Positions 1-7,613 of a DNA stretch of 64,000 nt are shown here, in pieces. Source of the stretch: a virus. Under the pieces are notes generated by a model. The model did no database searches and was not told the origin of the DNA. It saw only the letters and a list, made by a program, of their open reading frames with translations. Location: IMG/VR virus record IMGVR_UViG_3300030419_008158, positions 186,001 through 250,000 of that record. One strand, written 5' to 3'. Within the stretch, counting starts at the first letter, position 1; every line of letters starts with the position of its first letter. Made by a program: the position numbers and the translations under genes.

Positions 1-140
1 TGCGCCTTGCCCAGCCAGTCGGTGGCCGCTTGTTTTGACCCCTTTGCCGGCCAGAATGGTGCGTGCTTATCTCGCCTCTCGAGAAGACGGGCCTTCTCTT
101 CTTTGATGATTCTTCTGAGTTGTCGCTTTGAGATTCTCAT
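1..140 (-). CDS. Tagged phage protein, N-terminal fragment (cut by window edge)
   Basis: Only the first 46 residues are visible; the gene runs off the left edge. It opens with MRISKRQLRRIIKEE, followed by KARLLERRDKHAPFWPAKG. This is the same N-terminal tag carried by the next genes to the right, and it ends in the I-x-E pattern seen in T4-type prohead-protease sites. The start is the ATG at 138-140, 3 nt after the stop of the neighbouring gene. Function of the remainder is unknown. Confidence 0.75.
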   Translation of the reverse strand, partial: MRISKRQLRRIIKEEKARLLERRDKHAPFWPAKGSKQAATDWLGKA

Positions 141-143
141 TAT

Positions 144-344
144 CTATGCTTCTGCCTCTATAGTACCTTGTTCATATCCAGCATCATACGCCTGTGGATA
201 TGTTGAGCGATCAGCATCGTTTGGATACCCCTGATAAGCATCATCATACCCGCGATCGTACTCTTGATCTTCATCCCTGTTGGGGCTCATCATTCTAATC
301 TCTTCCTTGATGATCCTTCGCAGTTGTCGCTTGGTGATTCTCAC
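144..344 (-). CDS. Small tagged protein with Tyr/Asp/Gly-rich body
   Basis: 66 aa with a GTG start (342-344) and an AGAGGA ribosome site about 6 nt upstream. Residues 1-15 are the MRITKRQLRRIIKEE tag. The body is acidic and rich in Y, D and G, with a loosely repeated Y-D-x-G-Y pattern (YDRGYDDAYQGY, then YDAGYEQG). No enzymatic motif is visible. It is the shortest tagged protein here, so it could be a structural or DNA-mimic-like internal head protein, but that is a guess. Confidence 0.7.
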   Translation of the reverse strand: MRITKRQLRRIIKEEIRMMSPNRDEDQEYDRGYDDAYQGYPNDADRSTYPQAYDAGYEQGTIEAEA

Positions 345-357
345 GGTTTATCCTCTT

Positions 358-966
358 TTAAGCTCTAAAGGCATCTCGAACATAGTCGGTTGCGTAGTCA
401 ACGGCAGATTCCTTTTCGCCCTCAGACTCGGCGTACTCAATATTAGCAAGGGCATCGAGTGCCTCATCAACCTCAAACCCCGTACCCAAGTTTCGAACCA
501 TGTCTTCCAATTGAGCCAATGTTGCTGAATCGTTAGGGTTTCGTGATAGCTTGCTCAGCAGATCACTAGCTTGATCGTAAGTTGCTCGGCCACCAGATCG
601 ATTGTCGTCTACTACGTCCTGCACAAATGCGATCATTTGGTCAATAGGTTGTGATGGAGTATCAGAGTCTTCTTCGGAAACTGTGTGATAGCCTGCAGCT
701 TTAAGAGTGTTTAGCGACTGCAACTGTGCTTCAACACCGTCACGGGGCACCGGGCCGCCACCAAACTGCCTAGCAACATCATCATCGGTCATTGCGACGT
801 TATTTCCGTCTAGATACCAAAAACCCTGTGCTAAATCAGCATGACCCTTTTTGTCCATCTGCTCCATCAATCTTCTGCGCACAATTCTACGAATCTTCTG
901 CTCAGCCAGAACTTTGGCTTTCTCTTCTTTGATGATTTGTCTTAGTTGTCGCTTGGAGATTTTCAT
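358..966 (-). CDS. Tagged protein of unknown function, 202 aa
   Basis: The N-terminus is MKISKRQLRQIIKEE, then KAKVLAEQKIRRIVRRRLMEQ: three successive basic helical segments, each ending in [LI]-x-E or L-x-E-Q. The same extended leader is found in the next two genes. The remainder is acidic and helical, with no recognisable catalytic motif. ATG start; nearest upstream gene ends 16 nt away. Probable co-transcription with the whole 1-2.4 kb group. Confidence 0.8.
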   Translation of the reverse strand: MKISKRQLRQIIKEEKAKVLAEQKIRRIVRRRLMEQMDKKGHADLAQGFWYLDGNNVAMTDDDVARQFGGGPVPRDGVEAQLQSLNTLKAAGYHTVSEEDSDTPSQPIDQMIAFVQDVVDDNRSGGRATYDQASDLLSKLSRNPNDSATLAQLEDMVRNLGTGFEVDEALDALANIEYAESEGEKESAVDYATDYVRDAFRA

Positions 967-981
967 GTTGTTTTTTCCTTC

Positions 982-1371
982 TTACGTCATCTCGACAAAT
1001 TCGTCAAAGTCACCAGCTGCGTAAGGATCACCCCCTGCATACCAGTTGACAAACCAGTCCTTGAGCATTCCAACATCACCCGCGACGTCGAGCATGCTGT
1101 ACCCGCTTGGGCCGGTCCCCCTGTCTGTAAATCTCAGACCACGATATCGGGGGTTTCTTGTCATCTGCTTGAATGGACCACTCTCATCACGTATTTCCCC
1201 GTGTTCGTCCATCATGTCTAGGCCTCGAATTATTCCCTGTTGACCGGTTGGCTCAGCTGGTCCTCGCATCTTGATAGCTTGTTCAGCGATACGACGGACC
1301 TTCTGTTCAGCCAGGACCTTGGCTTTCTCTTCTTTGATAATTCTTCGAAGCTGTTTCTTTGTGATTCTCAT
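982..1371 (-). CDS. Tagged protein of unknown function, 129 aa
   Basis: I choose the ATG at 1369-1371 because it starts the MRITKKQLRRIIKEE tag and has an AGGAGC site 8-10 nt upstream. The leader continues KAKVLAEQKVRRIAEQ as in its neighbours. The start codon overlaps the stop of the upstream gene (TAATG), so translation is likely coupled. The globular part (about residues 45-129) contains aromatic and glycine residues typical of a small folded domain, but I recognise no family. Confidence 0.8.
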   Translation of the reverse strand: MRITKKQLRRIIKEEKAKVLAEQKVRRIAEQAIKMRGPAEPTGQQGIIRGLDMMDEHGEIRDESGPFKQMTRNPRYRGLRFTDRGTGPSGYSMLDVAGDVGMLKDWFVNWYAGGDPYAAGDFDEFVEMT

Positions 1372-1784
1372 TAGAAAAAAGCTCCTATTATGTTTAGCCA
1401 TGTGTCAAGGGTAAATCTGTCGCCGGCATCTGGGTCCATTTCGTCCGCAAGCTCATCGTCCCTGACATGCGTTACACCGTATGTGGATCTAAGCCAGTTG
1501 GCCAGCGCGACATGATCAGCCTTTGAGTCCAGATCTCCTTCCCACCAGACTGTCTTAATGCCTGGCTTGAGCTCAGGATGTGAGTCTGGGTATTGAATTA
1601 CAATACCGGAATTTTCAAGAGTACCAAGGCCGCTGGGAGGCGATCTGTAGTCTATCACTAGTGTTTCACCACCAGCCTGCTCCAATAGTTTCCTGCGGAC
1701 AATTCGACGGACCTTCTGCTCAGCCAGAACTTTGGTCTTCTCTTCTTTGACTATTCTTCTAAGTTGTCTTTTTGTGATTTTCAT
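1371..1784 (-). CDS. Tagged protein of unknown function, 137 aa
   Basis: Starts at the ATG 1782-1784 with MKITKRQLRRIVKEE, then KTKVLAEQKVRRIVRRKLLEQ. The body has a pattern of short beta-like strands (ETLVIDYR, GIVIQYP, IKTVWWEG) and an acidic C-terminal half. The stop overlaps the next start by 1 nt. No family recognised. The conserved leader against a divergent body argues for a targeting sequence rather than a shared function. Confidence 0.8.
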   Translation of the reverse strand: MKITKRQLRRIVKEEKTKVLAEQKVRRIVRRKLLEQAGGETLVIDYRSPPSGLGTLENSGIVIQYPDSHPELKPGIKTVWWEGDLDSKADHVALANWLRSTYGVTHVRDDELADEMDPDAGDRFTLDTWLNIIGAFF

Positions 1785-1795
1785 TCTGTATCCTT

Positions 1796-1912
1796 TTATG
1801 CTACGTTGCACTTGCCCAGGCAGCTCTCACACGAGCAACAACCGCAGCAGCAGCAGCAGTGTGAAGATTTAAATAAGTTGCGTAGACGATGAAAAAATAG
1901 ATTTGCTGACAT
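1796..1912 (-). CDS. Cysteine-rich microprotein, 38 aa
   Basis: An ATG at 1910-1912 preceded by AGGAG (8 nt spacing) opens a 38-codon frame. Its C-terminal half holds ten cysteines (HCCCCCGCCSCESCLGKC). It stops 12 nt before the next gene's start, which fits the spacing of real genes here. A Cys cluster of this density suggests metal binding or disulfides. However, the poly-Cys run comes from a TGC repeat, so a low-complexity accident remains possible. Confidence 0.5.
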   Translation of the reverse strand: MSANLFFHRLRNLFKSSHCCCCCGCCSCESCLGKCNVA

Positions 1913-1985
1913 GGCGTCATCTCCTGTGGTTTGTATTACGAGATGTAAATATCACAGTGCGGAGAAAATGCCGCTTGCGGCGAGA

Positions 1986-2396
1986 TCATTTTTCTCCGCG
2001 AGCCTCGTCGATGGCCTCAAGTGTCTTGGTCAGAATTTGCAGCGCGAGATTGTCTTTGTCCGCTGCTTTGCTCATTTTGTGAAGAGCTTCGACCAGATCA
2101 CCCATTTGATCGGCGTTCTCTTTAATTCGACCGATCGCATCATCGAGCGCCTGAAATTGATCGTCGTGTGCTTGCGCTTTTAGAACCATCATATCCTGTG
2201 TGCTCATGCTCGGCGCGGAATAGTGATTCTGAACGACGGAGCTTTCCTCACGATCAGATCTTTCGGCGACGGGCGCTGATGAAGGGGACGTCGACGTGTC
2301 CTGGACTCTCTCTGGATGTTGCTGCGTCTTCGACGACTCTTGCGCCGGCTGCACAACGTATGGATTTAGAAGCGGTGATACTGAACTGACTGTCAT
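1986..2396 (-). CDS. Unknown protein with disordered N-half and coiled-coil C-half
   Basis: 136 aa from the ATG at 2394-2396; a TTG-initiated extension to 2450 is possible. Residues 1-55 are rich in S, P, Q and T and look disordered. Residues 60-136 have heptad-like spacing of L/I/M (DDQFQALDDAIGRIKENA and onward) and probably form a coiled coil. It lacks the N-terminal tag. It lies just downstream of a predicted promoter (2494-2522) and probably heads the transcription unit running to position 1. Confidence 0.65.
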   Translation of the reverse strand: MTVSSVSPLLNPYVVQPAQESSKTQQHPERVQDTSTSPSSAPVAERSDREESSVVQNHYSAPSMSTQDMMVLKAQAHDDQFQALDDAIGRIKENADQMGDLVEALHKMSKAADKDNLALQILTKTLEAIDEARGEK

Positions 2397-2779
2397 TTTT
2401 GGCCTGTGTCTTTCCCGGTCGGGATCATAACCTGTCAAGGGCAAATACAACGCTAAGTATCCTTTTTCATGCGCGCAAGCTTGCGCCTATAAAATTATAC
2501 TCGAAATCGACAACCTGTACAACAATATTCTTAAGAGCCGGCTGTGCCGGCTCGAGCGAGCTAGCGCAGAAGAAAAGAGGCCGCGGCCTCGTCATCCCGT
2601 GGCGCGAAACGCCACCAAATCCGAGGCCAAACAGATGTCAACCCGTTTTCGACACCGCGTAGAGGCTCCAGATTGAATCCAGAAAGCTCTAGGTGTGTCT
2701 CTAATGAATCGGGCATGGAAAAATGGGTTTACCTAAGGGGCGTTCGATAAGATTCCTTAGAAGATCACCCAGAGCGAGA
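2397..2779. other. Intergenic region with promoter and palindromes
   Basis: I see no convincing gene in these 383 nt. The stretch holds the predicted minus-strand promoter at 2494-2522, a 14-nt perfect palindrome GCGCAAGCTTGCGC at 2473-2486 just downstream of it, a hairpin GAGCCGG-CTGTG-CCGGCTC near 2535-2553, and the palindrome GAGGCCGCGGCCTC near 2577-2590. None is followed by a convincing T-run, so operators or RNA structures are likelier than terminators. Confidence 0.5.
2494..2522 (-). promoter_or_regulatory. Predicted promoter TTGTAC-N17-TATAAT
   Basis: On the minus strand, TTGTAC (2517-2522) lies exactly 17 nt from TATAAT (2494-2499). This matches the GTGTAA-N17-TATAAT pattern repeated through the window. 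It would drive the gene at 1986-2396 and the tagged cluster beyond it. Confidence 0.6.
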
Positions 2780-3217
2780 TCAAGTCGACCGGTCCCAGGG
2801 ACGATTTCGAGTTCCGCCGCCGTAGGGTTTTTTCGGTCGAGGTTTGGGTGGGTTCGCCGCTCTTTTCTGCTTGAGCGCGTCCCGATAGGCCAGCACCAGA
2901 TCTTTTAGCTCGGCGCCGGTCGGATATTCTATCCCGGGGCGCATTTTTCTCGCGTGAAAGGACGCCGCGTTCGGACTAACGCCCAAAGCGCCAGCCAATT
3001 CGCGCGCCGCTTGCACGTCTCCGGGCGCCGCGACCATGCCGCTCCACAGCCTCGCCAAATCGTCCAACTCGCCGTCGGATCGTCTTGAGAGAAAACCCAA
3101 CCAACTTTTTAGCGCGAGGTCTCCCTCTCGGCGCAGCCGATCGAACTCCTCGATCGCGTCTTGAGTCTCCAGGGTTTCGGCAATGATCCGCCGCAGCTGT
3201 TTTCTTGTGATCTTCAT
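2780..3217 (-). CDS. Tagged protein of unknown function, 145 aa
   Basis: Start chosen at the ATG 3215-3217, which begins MKITRKQLRRIIAET; this tag variant ends I-A-E. The body is helical and charged, with a central segment (ELAGALGVSPNAASFHAR) that resembles a small helix-turn-helix. It ends in a basic, proline-rich tail (NPPKPRPKKPYGG). Its start overlaps the stop of the gene at 3214-3423, suggesting coupling. The HTH resemblance is weak and by eye only. Confidence 0.75.
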   Translation of the reverse strand: MKITRKQLRRIIAETLETQDAIEEFDRLRREGDLALKSWLGFLSRRSDGELDDLARLWSGMVAAPGDVQAARELAGALGVSPNAASFHARKMRPGIEYPTGAELKDLVLAYRDALKQKRAANPPKPRPKKPYGGGTRNRPWDRST

Positions 3218-3423
3218 TCTATGCACCCCGTTTTTCGGCAGTCGCCCGCGTGTTTAGCGCAGGGATCTTTCTTCATGTCTCGATTTAGAATGGTTCGACC
3301 CTTGGGAGCCCGAAGGCCCGCAATGAGCTCCTCGAACAGCTTTGGGTCCAGACCGGGAGGTGTGCCCTCCAGCTTTTCGGCTAGCTCGCGTATTTCGGCG
3401 AGACGACTCTTTCTATCGCTCAT
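3214..3423 (-). CDS. Small unknown protein, 69 aa
   Basis: ATG at 3421-3423 with GGAG 8 nt upstream. The protein is helical at the N-terminus (SRLAEIRELAEKLEG) and ends with three cysteines in CAKHAGDCRKTGC, which could bind metal. Unlike its neighbours it has no N-terminal tag. It is placed between two tag-type genes in one operon. Confidence 0.65.
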   Translation of the reverse strand: MSDRKSRLAEIRELAEKLEGTPPGLDPKLFEELIAGLRAPKGRTILNRDMKKDPCAKHAGDCRKTGCIE

Positions 3424-3425
3424 AT

Positions 3426-3746
3426 TCAGTTCTCCAATTCTTGTCTGTGCAGCTTGTAGCCCAAGTGATCCTCGATCTCGTGCATGTCGTCCAACATGGC
3501 AGCTAGCTTCGACCGCACCCACTCGGGCAAATGGTCGTCGTCCTCCAATCGATCGTGCAGAGACTGCGCTCTGCTGGCGATATTGAAAAGAGCTCCCCGC
3601 GACATTCGCGCGACTCCGCTGTCGATGGGATGGCCGACAGGATCGACTTTGGGCGCAGCACTCGCCGGCGGCAACGCTAACGCGCCCGCCTCCGCGGCCA
3701 CGCACTCCCTAACAATATTTCTCAGTAGACCTCTCGTGGCGCTCAT
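3426..3746 (-). CDS. Protein with degenerate tag, 106 aa
   Basis: The start MSATRGLLRNIVREC retains the pattern of the tag (basic helix, LLRNIVRE) but departs from the consensus. An Ala/Pro-rich linker follows, then an acidic helical domain (SLHDRLEDDDHLPEWVRSK and onward). Two nt separate it from each neighbour gene. No known family. I read it as a diverged member of the tagged set. Confidence 0.65.
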   Translation of the reverse strand: MSATRGLLRNIVRECVAAEAGALALPPASAAPKVDPVGHPIDSGVARMSRGALFNIASRAQSLHDRLEDDDHLPEWVRSKLAAMLDDMHEIEDHLGYKLHRQELEN

Positions 3747-3748
3747 TT

Positions 3749-4453
3749 TCAGCTCTCCTCGGAGCGATCGACGACAGCGTTCGCGCTCTCCAGAGCATCC
3801 AAAACAATGGCGCCCTCCTCACCCAAAGAATCAGCCAATCGCGATAAGCGGCGGTGCGCGATGTCCAGCGCGTTCGGGTTCTGTCTGAGCACTAGGTCCG
3901 CGAACTCCTCGTCCGCCCCGAACTGCACGTACATGTTCACAACGGCTTCCACCTGCTCCTGCACGGCGCCGCCCAGCTTGGCGTACTCCCGAGCAAAGTC
4001 GATAAGCAGGGAGCCCGACTCCTCTTCGCCACCAAAACCGTACTGCTCCGAGACAAGGCTGAGGTTGGTGTTCTTGCGGAAATTTCGACCCTCGCGCACT
4101 ACTGCCAGATACCCACCCGGAAATCCTGTCTTGAATCCTAGTTGTTCCAAGTACGCCTGGAACTCGTACGTGCGATCGCTGCTTCCGAAGCCCTCCTCGC
4201 TGTCCGCCAAGCTGTATGCCAGGTCGTCCGCGAAGTCCACGGCCATGGTGTTGATTCTCTGTCTCCCCACCGACTCGATCTCTTCGGGTGTGAGCAGATC
4301 TTCGGCGGTTCGCACGTATTCGCCCGGGTACACGACGTACTGGGTGTACTCGTCGGGGCCGTTGGCACCGAGGCCTCCGCGCTCGTCGAGCCTCCGCGTG
4401 AAAGCGGACTGCGCGCGCACGATCTCTCTAATCATCTCTTTGGAAATTTTCAT
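3749..4453 (-). CDS. Tagged protein of unknown function, 234 aa
   Basis: MKISKEMIREIVRAQ at the N-terminus is a looser version of the tag (IREIVRA in place of LRRIIKE). The rest is acidic, with aromatic-rich segments around residues 35-120 and a helical C-terminal half. No catalytic motif recognised. It is the first gene after the 410-nt GC-skewed non-coding block, so its promoter should lie there, although none of the GTGTAA class is visible. Confidence 0.75.
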   Translation of the reverse strand: MKISKEMIREIVRAQSAFTRRLDERGGLGANGPDEYTQYVVYPGEYVRTAEDLLTPEEIESVGRQRINTMAVDFADDLAYSLADSEEGFGSSDRTYEFQAYLEQLGFKTGFPGGYLAVVREGRNFRKNTNLSLVSEQYGFGGEEESGSLLIDFAREYAKLGGAVQEQVEAVVNMYVQFGADEEFADLVLRQNPNALDIAHRRLSRLADSLGEEGAIVLDALESANAVVDRSEES

Positions 4454-4789
4454 GAACGGAGTGGCTCCTGTCTTTTAGCATCTTGCAAGTCGATGTCTGA
4501 GGGTAAGTATGGCCTGAACGGGGAATTGTGTCTTTCGGAAAATTTTTTGAGAACTAGGGCCCTTTGCGACGGAAATCTTCCGGAAAAAAATTTTTCGAAG
4601 AGACCCCTTTTGAAACTGTCGGCGCTCCCAAAATTTTTTTTTGACTTGGGACCTAGCCCATTTTGGCCCTAATGTACACTGAGTTTGGGCCCCTTTTTTG
4701 GGCCCCCTGGGAGGGGCTCTAGAAGGCCCCCCGAAAGACCCCCCTTTGCCGGGCCCCCTGTATGCCTTTTGCCAGCTCGAGCCAGCCAT
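4454..4789. other. Low-complexity non-coding block
   Basis: The block is made of alternating G/C runs and A/T runs (GGGGCCC boxes, AAATTTTTTTTT). A 104-codon frame on the minus strand is compositionally driven and I do not call it a gene. It contains AGTGTACATTAGGG on the minus strand (4667-4680), which recurs on the plus strand at 10533-10546 in the other large non-coding block. Confidence 0.45.
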
Positions 4790-4822
4790 AAAAAAAGGGG
4801 CCCGATCCGAAGACGGGGCCCC
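4790..4822 (-). terminator. Rho-independent terminator after radA-like gene
   Basis: On the minus strand GGGGCCC (4816-4822) pairs with GGGCCCC (4797-4803) and is followed by a run of seven T. A GTC-TTCG-GAT cap extends the stem. It lies 42 nt past the stop of the RecA/RadA-like gene. Confidence 0.85.
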
Positions 4823-4863
4823 TAAAGAGCTAGCCGCGCCGGAGTCGGCGCCGCTCGGAGAGA

Positions 4864-5610
4864 TTAGGCAGAAATCTTGGCCACCACCTTGAAGCCGTTC
4901 TTCTTGAGGTCCAGGTAGAAGCGGTGACCCGCGCCACCGAACCGGTTCTTGGTCATCTCGAGGATTCGGCAGCCGAACAGCTCGGACCGCTGGTCCTCCT
5001 CGACCGTGAGCTCCATCATCGCGTCGACCATGTGCTTGAGCACGTTCCGACCCGCAAACTTTCCGTTTTTACCGACCTGGCCGATGACGATGGCGCAGGT
5101 GTTGTTCTCCTTGCACCAGTTCGTGATGAGCGACAGAGCGCGCTCCGGAGAGCGGCTGTTGGTCGAACCGTCGGCGTACTTGCCGTCGTCCATGGTCTGG
5201 AGGCTGTCCACCACGAGGACGAACTGCTTGTTGGGGTGCTTCGCTCGAAGCTTGTCACAGTTCTCGAGCAGCGTGGGGACGTGAATCTCCTCGCCCACCG
5301 CGAAACCGTTCTTGAGGCGGAGTCGCTCCGCTGTAAGCTTGACCTGGTAGAGACTCTCCTCACCGGTGTTGAAGACCCCGATGGCTCCGTTGCCCACCAG
5401 GCTGTCCACCAGCTTGAGCATCATTGTCGTCTTTCCCGCGCCCGGAGTTCCGGTGAACAAGGTCACCGACGAGGGCGTGATACCTTGACCGCCGAACGAG
5501 CCGTCGATGTAGTCCACGTGGGTCTTGATCCGAGTGCGAAGCGCCTTGGGCACCTCCACGTCCAGGATGTTAGTGCCAAAATCGAATCCGTTCTTAGTGT
5601 TGAGCTTCAT
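4864..5610 (-). CDS. RadA/RecA-superfamily ATPase
   Basis: 248 aa from ATG 5608-5610. Walker A GTPGAGKT is at residues 54-61 and Walker B VLVVDS at 131-136. KNRFG at 221-225 is the signature pentapeptide of RadA/Sms, which processes branched recombination intermediates. The protein is a single ATPase core: the zinc finger and Lon-like C-terminal domain of bacterial RadA (about 450 aa) are missing, as in other short phage recombinases. It is monocistronic, with promoter at 5684-5712 and a strong terminator behind it. The core fold is secure; the exact role (recombination, repair or a DnaB-like helicase) is inferred. Confidence 0.85.
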   Translation of the reverse strand: MKLNTKNGFDFGTNILDVEVPKALRTRIKTHVDYIDGSFGGQGITPSSVTLFTGTPGAGKTTMMLKLVDSLVGNGAIGVFNTGEESLYQVKLTAERLRLKNGFAVGEEIHVPTLLENCDKLRAKHPNKQFVLVVDSLQTMDDGKYADGSTNSRSPERALSLITNWCKENNTCAIVIGQVGKNGKFAGRNVLKHMVDAMMELTVEEDQRSELFGCRILEMTKNRFGGAGHRFYLDLKKNGFKVVAKISA

Positions 5611-5683
5611 TATCTCTCTCTCTCCAGTGTCGTGGTCTCTCGACCGGTTTAGCTCTCCGTCCCCTCTCCCCGGGAACATATCT

Positions 5684-5712
5684 ATTATACACCATGTGTT
5701 TGGCGCTTACAC
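5684..5712 (-). promoter_or_regulatory. Predicted promoter GTGTAA-N17-TATAAT
   Basis: GTGTAA (5707-5712), 17 nt, TATAAT (5684-5689), reading left. The transcript would begin with ATGTTCCC-GGGGAGAGGGG, a leader shared by the promoters near 6272, 7550 and 9398. Drives the RadA-like gene. Confidence 0.8.
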
Positions 5713-5716
5713 GTTT

Positions 5717-6235
5717 TTACTCACTTATTGGACTGACACTGAACTTTTTGTGCCATTCCTCGACACCGTTGACCAGCAGGCGCACGTAGGAGTCTTCCAT
5801 GCCGCGCTTGATCCAAGCAGGGCGGTTCTTCTTGCTGCGCCCGGGCCTAGAATCATCTTCTGCTACCACAATCCCGATATCGCCGTTCTTCGTCTCCATG
5901 AGATTCCCCGGGGAAAAGTCCGCGGACCACTCGACCTTGACCTCTTTGTGGGTTACTTCGGACAGCGCCTCTCGGTCGACAATCTGTATTCGATTGGTGA
6001 TGTTCTTCTTGGACTTACGCTTATGCTTTCTGCGCGCCTTAGCATTCTCGAACGCCACCTCTGAGGGTTGTGGGTTTTCTTCCAGCCACCGGTCATACTC
6101 GAGACCAGATATTTCGCCAGCGTTGAGCTTGTCTGTCATTTCTGCCAAACCCTGCTCCCACTCAGCGTCTCTGTTCTCTCTCGCTTGAGCTAGCACGTCC
6201 TGTTGGTGAAATCCTCTTATGTGTCTAGACATCAT
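5717..6235 (-). CDS. Unknown protein with C-terminal SH3-like domain
   Basis: 172 aa; ATG start with AGGAGA 6 nt upstream. Residues 1-75 are helical, and a strongly basic stretch (ARRKHKRKSKKN) lies near 68-80. The C-terminal 65 residues (NGDIGIVVAEDDSR, then YVRLLVNGVEEWHKK) have the strand pattern of the tiny MKVGDLV proteins that fill 12-25 kb, so this looks like that domain fused to a helical, possibly nucleic-acid-binding part. Family unknown. Confidence 0.7.
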   Translation of the reverse strand: MMSRHIRGFHQQDVLAQARENRDAEWEQGLAEMTDKLNAGEISGLEYDRWLEENPQPSEVAFENAKARRKHKRKSKKNITNRIQIVDREALSEVTHKEVKVEWSADFSPGNLMETKNGDIGIVVAEDDSRPGRSKKNRPAWIKRGMEDSYVRLLVNGVEEWHKKFSVSPISE

Positions 6236-6271
6236 ATTCTCCTGTTATCCCCTCTCCCTGGGTACATTTTT

Positions 6272-6300
6272 ATTATATCCTACCCCGGGCCGGATTACAC
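6272..6300 (-). promoter_or_regulatory. Predicted promoter GTGTAA-N17-TATAAT
   Basis: GTGTAA (6295-6300) and TATAAT (6272-6277), spacing 17. The -35 hexamer directly touches the T-run of the upstream terminator (6301-6352). The leader ATGTACCCAGGGAGAGGGGA precedes the AGGAGA site of the gene at 5717-6235. Confidence 0.8.
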
Positions 6301-6352
6301 AAAAAAAAAGACCGGCTGGAATCCCGGAGAGAGAGTGGGAAACCAGCCGGTC
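6301..6352 (-). terminator. Rho-independent terminator after MoxR-like gene
   Basis: GACCGGCTGG (minus strand, from 6352) pairs with CCAGCCGGTC and is followed by nine T. It closes the AAA+ gene at 6402-7487 and abuts the next promoter. Confidence 0.9.
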
Positions 6353-6401
6353 GCGAAGGGCGATACGGTATATTGGGAGAGCCGAACCGCCCGGGAGAAC
6401 C

Positions 6402-7487
6402 TTAGCTATTGCTCAGCTCGCGAGCCTTTCGAATCAGCTCAACAATCTCGTTACCGACCCGAGCATGGAGTGCCTTGATGGGACCCATGTTCTTGGTAGC
6501 CATGATTGCGTTCCACATGTGAACCATCTGCTCGGAGGGAAGACACCGAGCGAAATCAACCACGTTGTCCGCCTGGTTGTCGTCCCAGTCGTTCTTCGAA
6601 GCGTGGTCCACGATCTTGTCCAGAACGGTGAGGCTCTCACTGGCCTTCATCTTCTTGGCAACCTTAGCTGACACGTTTCCGGACAGCACATCATCCGCAC
6701 TGATTTGCTTCTCGTACTTGGCAACGAACTCAGAAAAAGCGATCGCAGCCTCGGTACCGACGAACCCTTGTGCCAGGGCGTAGAATCCCTCGGGACGTGA
6801 GCCGGCAACAGAGCTGGGCGACCAGCCCATGTGCTGGAGGCTGGTGTCCAACCGGTGCCAAGAAGCAGGGTTGGGAGCGATCGTACCGGGCTCAACAGCT
6901 CCGACATCGACTCGGAGGTGCGCAGGGTTCTGCTTGACGAAGTCGATCGTCACAGGGTCGACTCCCGCATTGGAAGCCCAGCTAGTCCAGTCGCTCGTGG
7001 TGGGCTCGAGGTCCACCGTCCAGAAGCGACGAAGAAGTGCCGGGTCCATGTCGTTGACATCGTACTCGGCGCCGTGGTTGACCGCAGCGAAAATACGAGT
7101 CTCGGGATGGAGCTCCATGGGATTACCGTCGGCATCGTTACCGAGGGACCGGTCCAAGACGACCTGGAAAAAGGCCTGCTGAACCTGAGGCATCGAGCGA
7201 TTGAGCTCATCGAGCATCACGACCACAGGCTCCCGGCAGCCTCGAACGAACCAGGAGGGGAGCACGAAGGTAGCCACACCGGACTCCTTGCTCACCTCAA
7301 AATCGGGAATACCCGTCACCTTGGACTCGTCCATGGTCGACCCACGAACATCGATGAAGGGGAGGCCGAGCTCTTTGGCTGCGGCCGCGGCCAGATGGCT
7401 CTTACCGACACCGGTCGGTCCCCGCATAAGAACAGCGATCTCTGGGGGAAGCTTCGTGGCCAGGCTTTTGAAAGTTTTGATGTCCAA
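6402..7487 (-). CDS. MoxR-family AAA+ ATPase
   Basis: 361 aa with a TTG start (7485-7487) preceded by AGGAGAGAG. Walker A GPTGVGKS is at residues 23-30, Walker B VVVMLDELNR at 88-97, and a sensor-1-like Asn in AAVNHG. MoxR/RavA-type ATPases work as chaperone-like remodelers with a von Willebrand A partner. That partner appears to be the metallopeptidase/VWA protein two genes upstream (8122-9360). The C-terminal third is helical and unassigned. It has its own promoter (7550-7578) and terminator. Substrate in the infected cell is unknown. Confidence 0.85.
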   Translation of the reverse strand: MDIKTFKSLATKLPPEIAVLMRGPTGVGKSHLAAAAAKELGLPFIDVRGSTMDESKVTGIPDFEVSKESGVATFVLPSWFVRGCREPVVVMLDELNRSMPQVQQAFFQVVLDRSLGNDADGNPMELHPETRIFAAVNHGAEYDVNDMDPALLRRFWTVDLEPTTSDWTSWASNAGVDPVTIDFVKQNPAHLRVDVGAVEPGTIAPNPASWHRLDTSLQHMGWSPSSVAGSRPEGFYALAQGFVGTEAAIAFSEFVAKYEKQISADDVLSGNVSAKVAKKMKASESLTVLDKIVDHASKNDWDDNQADNVVDFARCLPSEQMVHMWNAIMATKNMGPIKALHARVGNEIVELIRKARELSNS

Positions 7488-7549
7488 TTCTCTCTCCTAT
7501 CTTTTGATCTTGAACGTTTCTCTTCGTTCCCCTCCCTGGGAACATATCT

Positions 7550-7578
7550 ATTATACACCAGGTGCGGTGTCTTTACAC
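7550..7578 (-). promoter_or_regulatory. Predicted promoter GTGTAA-N17-TATAAT
   Basis: GTGTAA (7573-7578), 17 nt, TATAAT (7550-7555). The leader ATGTTCCCAGGGAGGGGAA follows. Drives the MoxR-like ATPase. Confidence 0.8.
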
Positions 7579-7613
7579 AAAACTAAATAACTTTTTAGTA
7601 GCAGCGAGCAAAA

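Noticed and set aside
4475-4789. 104-codon minus-strand open frame in the G/C- and A/T-run block
   Set aside because: Composition-driven, very basic, follows a terminator T-run and lacks a ribosome site.
4924-5652. Long plus-strand open frame opposite the RadA-like gene
   Set aside because: Antisense shadow of a gene with clear Walker motifs; no start signal.
6831-7586. 251-codon plus-strand frame opposite the MoxR-like gene
   Set aside because: Shadow caused by codon bias of the real minus-strand gene.
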